Assembly: GCA_964400655.1 (NCBI GenBank)
Contig: CAYNVN010000115.1
Location: forward strand, 1 to 10,841
Direction: 5' to 3'
DNA length: 10,841 bases
Origin: B16-G9 sp964400655
GTDB taxonomy: Bacteria > Bacteroidota > Bacteroidia > Bacteroidales > F082
Each line of letters begins with the position of its first letter. Position 1 is the first letter of the stretch. Positions 6,022 through 10,841 of this stretch are shown piece after piece. Under the pieces are notes generated by a model. That model saw only the letters and a list, made by a program, of their open reading frames with translations. It had not been told where the DNA came from and made no database searches. The translations under genes were made by a program, and so were the position numbers.

Positions 6022-8379
6022 ATGAAACGATTTGCATTAAACCTGTTTTTCACCGGAATTTTACTGATTTCTTTAACCGGTTGCAGAAATACGAATTCCG
6101 ATGAAACCTGTAAATCCAGGTATTTATGGTACACCCATCCTGCCAAAGATCATCACGAAACCTTACCGCTCGGCAACGGCAAACTTGGTGTACAGTTGTA
6201 TGGCTCCCCTGTTAATGAGCATATTCAGCTTAACGATGATTCCATGTGGCCCGGCGGCTCAGACCTGGAAATGCCACAGGGAAACCCCGATGATTTGAAA
6301 AAAATCAGAGAATATCTTATTGCCGGCGATAACCGGAAAGCCGACTCATTGTTTGTGGCAAAATTCTCTAATAAAACGGTGGTAAGGTCGCACCAAACAC
6401 TGGGCGACATTTTTATCGACCTGGATAGCGGGGAGATATCGGAATATTACCGCCGGCTGGCTATTGACAGTGCCATTGCCACCGTAAGCTATAAAAAGGG
6501 GGGTAACCCTGTAACGGAAAGGGTTTTTGTTTCCAACCCGCACCATGCTATTGTGATTGAGTTCCGGTCAAACAAAACGGGTGGTTTAAACGGTAAAATC
6601 AGATTATCGAGACCAAAAGACGAAGGTTTTCCCACGGCAGAAGTCTTTACCCGAAACGGACTGCTATATATGAAAGGCGAGGTTACCCAACGAAAAGGCA
6701 GGTTCAACTCAGAGCCTTTTCCGTTTTTATACGGGGTAAAATTTGAAACGATTGTAAAAGTTAAAAACGACGATGGCAAGATTGTGCAGGGTACCGATTA
6801 TTTAACGTTGGAAAATGTAACACATATGGTACTTTACGTTGTTTCAAACACCTCGTTTTATTATAAGGACTATGAAAATCAGAATATAAAAGAGCTGAAA
6901 ATAATAGAAGATGCAGGCTTCGACAACATTTTAAAAAGCCATGTTGACGATTATCGTCATCTGTTTACATCCGTTTCGTTAAAGCTTACCGACGAAAACT
7001 TAGACACCATTCCCACCGACCGGCGTATCGACAGGGTTAAATCGGGAAAAACCGATTTGGGGCTGGAGGCGCTGCTGTTTCAGTATGGCAGATACTTACT
7101 CATCAGTTCATCGCGTAAAGGAACCAATCCGGCCAACCTTCAGGGATTGTGGAATGATTTCATGAAAGCGCCATGGAATGCCGACTACCATTTGAATATC
7201 AATTTGCAGATGAATTACTGGCCGGCAACGGTTACCGGACTGGGTTCGTTAAACGAGCCGTTTTTCAGATTTACAAACCGGCTGTTGGAAAACGGGAAAG
7301 CCGTTGCCCGCAACAATTTTGGCTGCCGTGGCAGTTTTGCACCCCATGCTACCGATATTTGGGCACCGGCATGGTTACGGGCTCCAACGGCTTACTGGGG
7401 CTGTTCGGTTGGAGCGGGAGGATGGCTGGCTCATCATTACCGGGACTACTACTTGTTTACGGGCGACACCCTTTTCCTTAAAAAGCAGGCCTATCCGGTT
7501 ATTAAAAATGTAACACAGTTTTACAGCGACTGGTTAACGGTTGATCCGCGGGACGGTAAACTTGTATCAGCACCGTCAACCTCGCCCGAAAACCGGTTTA
7601 TCAACAAAAAAGGCGATACCGTAGCTACCTGTATGGGCAGCGCTGTGGATCAACAGGTCATTAATGAAGTTTTTAATAATTACCTGAAGACATGTGATAT
7701 TTTAAAAATTAATAACCCTTTATACGATACGGTTAAAAAACAACTAAAAAGACTGCGACAGGGACTTGTAATAGGCAGTGACGGCAGAATATTGGAATGG
7801 GACAGGGAATATAAAGAGATTGAACCGGGACACCGCCATATGTCGCATATGTACAGCTTTTATCCCGGAGATTGTATATCGGCTGATTCAACACCGGCAC
7901 TTTTTAACGCCGTAAAAAAGAGCATTGATTATCGTTTGGAACACGGAGGCGCGGGACCCGGCTGGAGCAGGGCCTGGCTTATAAATTGTGACGCGCGTCT
8001 GATGCAGGGCGACAGAGCACAAAAAGATATAACCACATTTATTCAACGTTCGCTTTACCCAAATCTTTTTGATGCGCATCCGCCTTTTCAAATCGACGGT
8101 AATTTCGGTTATACTGCCGGTATTGCCGAAATGTTGTTGCAGTCGTTTGAAAAAGGAGTCATCAGGCTGCTGCCGGCTTTGCCGTCATCATGGAAAAACG
8201 GTTATATAAAAGGATTAAAAGCCAGAACCGGCCTTACAGTGGATATTTATTGGAAAAACAATAAACTGACCAAAGCGGTTATTTATTCAAAGTTTAATAC
8301 CGGCATTAAACTGGTTTACGGCCAAAAAGTAATGCCTGTTAAGTTAAAGGCGGGGGAGAGGTATGTTTTTAAAAACTAA
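6022..8379 (+). CDS. GH95 family glycoside hydrolase, probable alpha-L-fucosidase lipoprotein
   Basis: GH95 enzymes are inverting exo-hydrolases, mostly releasing alpha-1,2-linked L-fucose from host or plant glycans, with some acting on alpha-L-galactose. This 785-residue protein starts with a lipoprotein signal: basic MKRF, a hydrophobic stretch, and lipobox LTGC with Cys21, so it should be anchored in the periplasm or on the surface. The N-terminal beta-sandwich covers about 33-290, the (alpha/alpha)6 barrel about 345-700, and a short beta-domain ends it. Catalytic elements seen by eye are NIN (Asn392, Asn394; Asn421 and Asn423 in AfcA), the SPEN glutamate Glu523 (AfcA Glu566, by spacing), and QIDGNFG with Asp692 (AfcA Asp766). 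His390, before the Asn pair, fits fucosidases, as I recall the family. GHRHMSHMYSFYPG at 603-616 is also typical. No SusC/SusD genes flank it. Family is secure; substrate is inferred. Confidence 0.9.
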   Translation: MKRFALNLFFTGILLISLTGCRNTNSDETCKSRYLWYTHPAKDHHETLPLGNGKLGVQLYGSPVNEHIQLNDDSMWPGGSDLEMPQGNPDDLKKIREYLIAGDNRKADSLFVAKFSNKTVVRSHQTLGDIFIDLDSGEISEYYRRLAIDSAIATVSYKKGGNPVTERVFVSNPHHAIVIEFRSNKTGGLNGKIRLSRPKDEGFPTAEVFTRNGLLYMKGEVTQRKGRFNSEPFPFLYGVKFETIVKVKNDDGKIVQGTDYLTLENVTHMVLYVVSNTSFYYKDYENQNIKELKIIEDAGFDNILKSHVDDYRHLFTSVSLKLTDENLDTIPTDRRIDRVKSGKTDLGLEALLFQYGRYLLISSSRKGTNPANLQGLWNDFMKAPWNADYHLNINLQMNYWPATVTGLGSLNEPFFRFTNRLLENGKAVARNNFGCRGSFAPHATDIWAPAWLRAPTAYWGCSVGAGGWLAHHYRDYYLFTGDTLFLKKQAYPVIKNVTQFYSDWLTVDPRDGKLVSAPSTSPENRFINKKGDTVATCMGSAVDQQVINEVFNNYLKTCDILKINNPLYDTVKKQLKRLRQGLVIGSDGRILEWDREYKEIEPGHRHMSHMYSFYPGDCISADSTPALFNAVKKSIDYRLEHGGAGPGWSRAWLINCDARLMQGDRAQKDITTFIQRSLYPNLFDAHPPFQIDGNFGYTAGIAEMLLQSFEKGVIRLLPALPSSWKNGYIKGLKARTGLTVDIYWKNNKLTKAVIYSKFNTGIKLVYGQKVMPVKLKAGERYVFKN

Positions 8380-8957
8380 CGACGGTTGTTTTGCGACCGC
8401 TGTTTTTTATGCCCTTTCAATTCATCAATAAGTGCTGTTGCTAAACCGTAAACGGTTTCGAGTTGCTCCAGGCTGTTTACATTACGATGAACATTTACGG
8501 TTAGATGAAATGCTCCGTTTTTATCCTGCTTTCCCCCAATGTACGTTAGGTTTTGTTTCAGGATTAAACCGGTAATGTTTTTATTGTTAATTATCGATTT
8601 AACTCTGTAGTTGTCAACTGTTTTTACAAGGTATTTCCTGTTAAAATCTTTATTGTAAGAGCTTATTTTATTTTTGCCGAACATGGCAATAACCTTCTCG
8701 ATAAAATCAATTTTAGATATTTCAAACCATGCCTGGCTTTCGCTGTGTTTAAAATTACAATCAATAAATAGAGGTCTGGTATCGGATTCGGAAAAAGAGA
8801 TTGAAACCCCGTTGTACTGTATGGTCATTTCCAATCTGTTCAGGTCTTTTGAAACGGTGGTTTTAATCTTAAAATCAGCACCATGTTTTTCTGAAAATTT
8901 TTTCCAGAAGTCGGCTTTTTTCAAAACATCCCAAACGCCGAGATTTCTAAATTTCAT
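8376..8957 (-). CDS. Uncharacterised 193-residue protein
   Basis: I do not recognise this protein. It has no signal peptide and no transmembrane segment, so it should be cytosolic. The sequence alternates predicted beta-strands and helices: strand-like segments at about 29-57 (FKIKTTVS, RLEMTIQYNGVSISF) and at 130-154, and helices near 8-24 and 158-178. The segment around 102-122 (NKDFNRKYLVKTVDNYRVK) recalls a pattern found in many uncharacterised bacterial proteins, an aspartate-phenylalanine pair followed by a basic strand and helix, but this is a weak likeness. The last dozen residues (GHKKQRSQNNRR) are strongly basic, which could suit nucleic-acid or acidic-surface binding. Its TAG stop overlaps the TAA of the convergent GH95 gene by 4 nt, and its start lies 58 nt after rimO, so it may be read through from the ftsY-rimO unit. 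That an intact frame of this length sits between real genes supports it as a gene. Confidence 0.75.
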   Translation of the reverse strand: MKFRNLGVWDVLKKADFWKKFSEKHGADFKIKTTVSKDLNRLEMTIQYNGVSISFSESDTRPLFIDCNFKHSESQAWFEISKIDFIEKVIAMFGKNKISSYNKDFNRKYLVKTVDNYRVKSIINNKNITGLILKQNLTYIGGKQDKNGAFHLTVNVHRNVNSLEQLETVYGLATALIDELKGHKKQRSQNNRR

Positions 8958-9015
8958 TTTACTTATATTTGACGTTTTTCCATTTAACGGAAAACAGTCG
9001 GCAATATAACGATAA
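8958..9015 (-). other. Short gap between rimO and the uncharacterised gene, with a weak hairpin
   Basis: The 58-nt spacer contains TTTTCC (8976-8981) and GGAAAA (8989-8994), which pair over six bases, or eight on the minus strand if a G-U pair is allowed. No T tract follows on the minus strand, so it is a weak terminator candidate at best. I see no TAnnTTTG element for the downstream gene. Confidence 0.3.
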
Positions 9016-10311
9016 TCATCCGGTTACTTTGCCGTACAGATCAAAGAAATCGGCCTTTTCAATAAGCACATTATAGAATGTTCCCGTTTTTAGCGGTTCA
9101 TCCGAATCAATCAGCACTTCGTTATCCACTTCGGGCGAATCAAACTGGGTACGCCCGATATAGTAATCGCCTTCTTTACGGTCGATAATGGTTTTGAAAG
9201 TTTTACCCTCGCGCTGTTTGTTTAAGGCAAGCGATATTTCCTGTTGTTCCGACATGATGCGGTTAAACCGTTCCTCTTTAACATCCTCGGGAACATCGTC
9301 GTTAAGATTAAAGGCAGAGGTGTCCTCTTCGGCCGAATATTTAAAAACACCCAGCCGGTCAAATTTAACCTCTCTAATAAATTGTAACAACTCCTCAAAC
9401 TCCTTGTCTGTTTCGCCGGGATAGCCTACAATTAGCGTTGTTCGCAGGGCAACATCCGGTATCTTCTCTTTCATGGTCCTTACCAAATTACGCGTTCCCT
9501 TACTACCAAGACCACGTTTCATTGATTGCAGAATCCGGTCGTTGATATGCTGCAGCGGTATATCGAGATATTTACAAACTTTCGGGTTGTCGTTCATCAG
9601 TTGCAGCAACTCCTCCGGAAATCCGGCCGGATAAGCATAATGGAGCCTGATCCACTCAATTCCATCAATGGCAGTAAGTTTTTCCACAAGGCGGGCTATG
9701 GTACGTTTGCCGTAAATATCAATTCCGTAATAGGTTAAATCCTGAGCAATAAGCAAAAGCTCTTTCACTCCCTTTGAGGCCAGAAACCGGGCTTCGTTAA
9801 CCAATTGATCTTCGGGAACGGAAATATGTTTTCCTCTAATCAACGGTATGGCGCAAAAAGAGCAGGAACGATCGCAGCCTTCCGATATTTTTAAGTAGGC
9901 AAAATGAGAAGGAGTGGTAAGGTGGCGTTCACCGATAAGTTCTTTTTTATAATCCGCAGCAAGGTCTTGCAAAATTCGGGGTAAATCGTTCACTCCGTAG
10001 AACCCGTCCACATTGTCAATTTCAGCACTCAGTTCCTTTTTGTACCGTTCCGACAGGCAACCCGTTACCAGCACCTTTTCAATGCGCCCCTCTTTTTTTG
10101 CCTCCACGGCACTTAAAATGGTATCTACGGACTCCTCTTTGGCATCGCCTATAAAACCACAGGTATTGATAACAACAATATGGGAATCATCGTTTGAATC
10201 GTTTATAATTTGATACCGGCCTTCAAGCTGACGCATCAACACTTCCGAATCCACCAGGTTTTTGGAGCAGCCAAGTGTTATAACGTTAATGGTTTTTTGT
10301 TTAGGATTCAT
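9016..10311 (-). CDS. rimO: Ribosomal protein S12 methylthiotransferase RimO
   Basis: RimO is a radical-SAM enzyme that adds a methylthio group to the beta-carbon of a conserved aspartate of ribosomal protein S12. Numbered from the ATG at 10311 (431 residues), the N-terminal methylthiotransferase domain has the three cysteines of the auxiliary iron-sulfur cluster: Cys15 in LGCSKN, Cys51 in NTCGFI and Cys85 in TGCLSE. The radical-SAM CxxxCxxC motif is at Cys146, Cys150 and Cys153 (GCDRSCSFCAIP). The C-terminal 65 or so residues form the TRAM domain. LGCSKNLVDSE and QDLTYYGIDIYG separate it from the tRNA enzyme MiaB. An in-frame TTG at 10320 would add MFY; the ATG gives the usual MNPKQK-type start. 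It follows ftsY by 47 nt without a promoter or terminator, so the two are probably one transcript, an arrangement common in Bacteroidota. Confidence 0.96.
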   Translation of the reverse strand: MNPKQKTINVITLGCSKNLVDSEVLMRQLEGRYQIINDSNDDSHIVVINTCGFIGDAKEESVDTILSAVEAKKEGRIEKVLVTGCLSERYKKELSAEIDNVDGFYGVNDLPRILQDLAADYKKELIGERHLTTPSHFAYLKISEGCDRSCSFCAIPLIRGKHISVPEDQLVNEARFLASKGVKELLLIAQDLTYYGIDIYGKRTIARLVEKLTAIDGIEWIRLHYAYPAGFPEELLQLMNDNPKVCKYLDIPLQHINDRILQSMKRGLGSKGTRNLVRTMKEKIPDVALRTTLIVGYPGETDKEFEELLQFIREVKFDRLGVFKYSAEEDTSAFNLNDDVPEDVKEERFNRIMSEQQEISLALNKQREGKTFKTIIDRKEGDYYIGRTQFDSPEVDNEVLIDSDEPLKTGTFYNVLIEKADFFDLYGKVTG

Positions 10312-10358
10312 GTAAAACAATAAAAAAGAATAGGGGTCAATAAATGCAAAATGCGAAG

Positions 10359-10841
10359 TTACTCGCTAAAAAGGCTTTCTACAAACTCTTTGCGGTTAAA
10401 TATCTGAAGGTCTTCCATTTTTTCGCCCACACCTATGTATTTAACCGGTATTTTAAACTGGTCGGAAATGCCGATAACCACACCTCCTTTTGCCGTTCCG
10501 TCGAGTTTGGTGAGGGCCATGGCATTTACTTCGGTAGCAGCCAGAAACTGTCGTGCCTGCTCAACGGCATTTTGTCCGGTGGAAGCATCAAGCACCAGCA
10601 ATATTTCGTGCGGTGCATCGGGAATAACCTTTTGCATCACCCTTTTTATTTTTGAGAGCTCATTCATCAGGTTGACCTTGTTGTGCAAACGGCCTGCGGT
10701 ATCAATTATAACCACATCAGCGTTTTGTGCCACGGCGGCTTTTACGGTATCAAAAGCAACCGAAGCCGGATCGGCTCCCATACCCTGGCTTACTATGGGC
10801 ACTCCCACACGTTCGCTCCAAATAATCTGCTGGTCAACGGC
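10359..10841 (-). CDS. ftsY: Signal recognition particle receptor FtsY, C-terminal part (N-terminus off-window)
   Basis: FtsY is the membrane-associated GTPase that docks signal-recognition-particle/ribosome complexes at the SecYEG translocon. The frame stays open to the window edge, giving the last 160 residues. The fragment begins AVDQQIIWSERVGVPIV, inside the SRP-GTPase insertion region. The G3 motif DTAGR is at fragment residues 47-51, DASTGQNA at 85-92, and G4 TKLDGTAKGG at 111-120. The end, GEKMEDLQIFNRKEFVESLF, is the usual FtsY C-terminus. TKLDGTAKGG together with this tail points to FtsY rather than the paralogue Ffh, which would carry a methionine-rich M domain after this point. The P-loop, N domain and start are outside the window. 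An in-frame GTG at 10808 is internal and is not the start. Confidence 0.96.
   Translation of the reverse strand, partial: AVDQQIIWSERVGVPIVSQGMGADPASVAFDTVKAAVAQNADVVIIDTAGRLHNKVNLMNELSKIKRVMQKVIPDAPHEILLVLDASTGQNAVEQARQFLAATEVNAMALTKLDGTAKGGVVIGISDQFKIPVKYIGVGEKMEDLQIFNRKEFVESLFSE

Noticed and set aside
6022..8379. A polysaccharide utilization locus around the GH95 gene
   Set aside because: No SusC, SusD, hybrid two-component regulator, anti-sigma factor or second carbohydrate-active enzyme is present in the window.
8976..8994. Hairpin after rimO as an intrinsic terminator
   Set aside because: The stem has only six Watson-Crick pairs and no T tract follows on the minus strand, so it is listed only as a weak structure in the gap.
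10793..10808. GTG at 10808 as the start of a short GTPase-like gene
   Set aside because: The same frame continues upstream to the window edge as AVDQQIIWSER, typical FtsY sequence, so the GTG is an internal valine.

Overview
The window looks like a piece of a Bacteroidota chromosome, most likely from the Bacteroidales/Marinilabiliales side; that rank is inferred from style of sequence, not from a marker phylogeny. Supporting signs are the Bacteroidota-type alternative GlmU protein, ftsY followed closely by rimO, starts without Shine-Dalgarno sequences, and several matches to the TAnnTTTG promoter element of this phylum. No rRNA, tRNA, CRISPR array, insertion sequence or phage gene is visible.

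Layout from left to right. Positions 1-2246 (minus) hold nearly all of the ATP-dependent protease Lon, cut at the window edge just before its catalytic lysine. The gap 2247-2449 holds a 19-bp perfect hairpin and a promoter-like octamer. Positions 2450-5435 (minus) hold a two-gene unit: a VLCAD-like acyl-CoA dehydrogenase followed after 28 nt by an alternative GlmU-like nucleotide-sugar protein. A promoter and an imperfect dyad lie upstream of the dehydrogenase. A small MazG-like nucleotide pyrophosphohydrolase (5590-5916, minus) is divergent from the only plus-strand gene, a lipoprotein glycoside hydrolase of family GH95 (6022-8379, probable alpha-L-fucosidase). The hydrolase ends tail-to-tail, with a 4-nt overlap, on an unrecognised 193-residue protein (8376-8957, minus). 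The right end is the ftsY-rimO unit (minus): RimO complete, FtsY represented by its C-terminal half of the GTPase domain.

Most of the window is housekeeping: protein quality control (Lon), fatty-acid oxidation, cell-envelope precursor synthesis, nucleotide-pool sanitation, ribosome modification (RimO) and membrane-protein targeting (FtsY). The GH95 lipoprotein is the accessory element. It stands alone, with no SusC/SusD pair or regulator beside it, so it is a solitary surface or periplasmic fucose-releasing enzyme rather than part of a visible polysaccharide utilization locus. I see no convincing new multi-gene system. The points most worth a second look are the lon leader hairpin lying downstream of a promoter-like box, the GlmU-like protein without the classical nucleotidyltransferase signature, the divergent block in the GH95 enzyme, and the orphan gene beside it.
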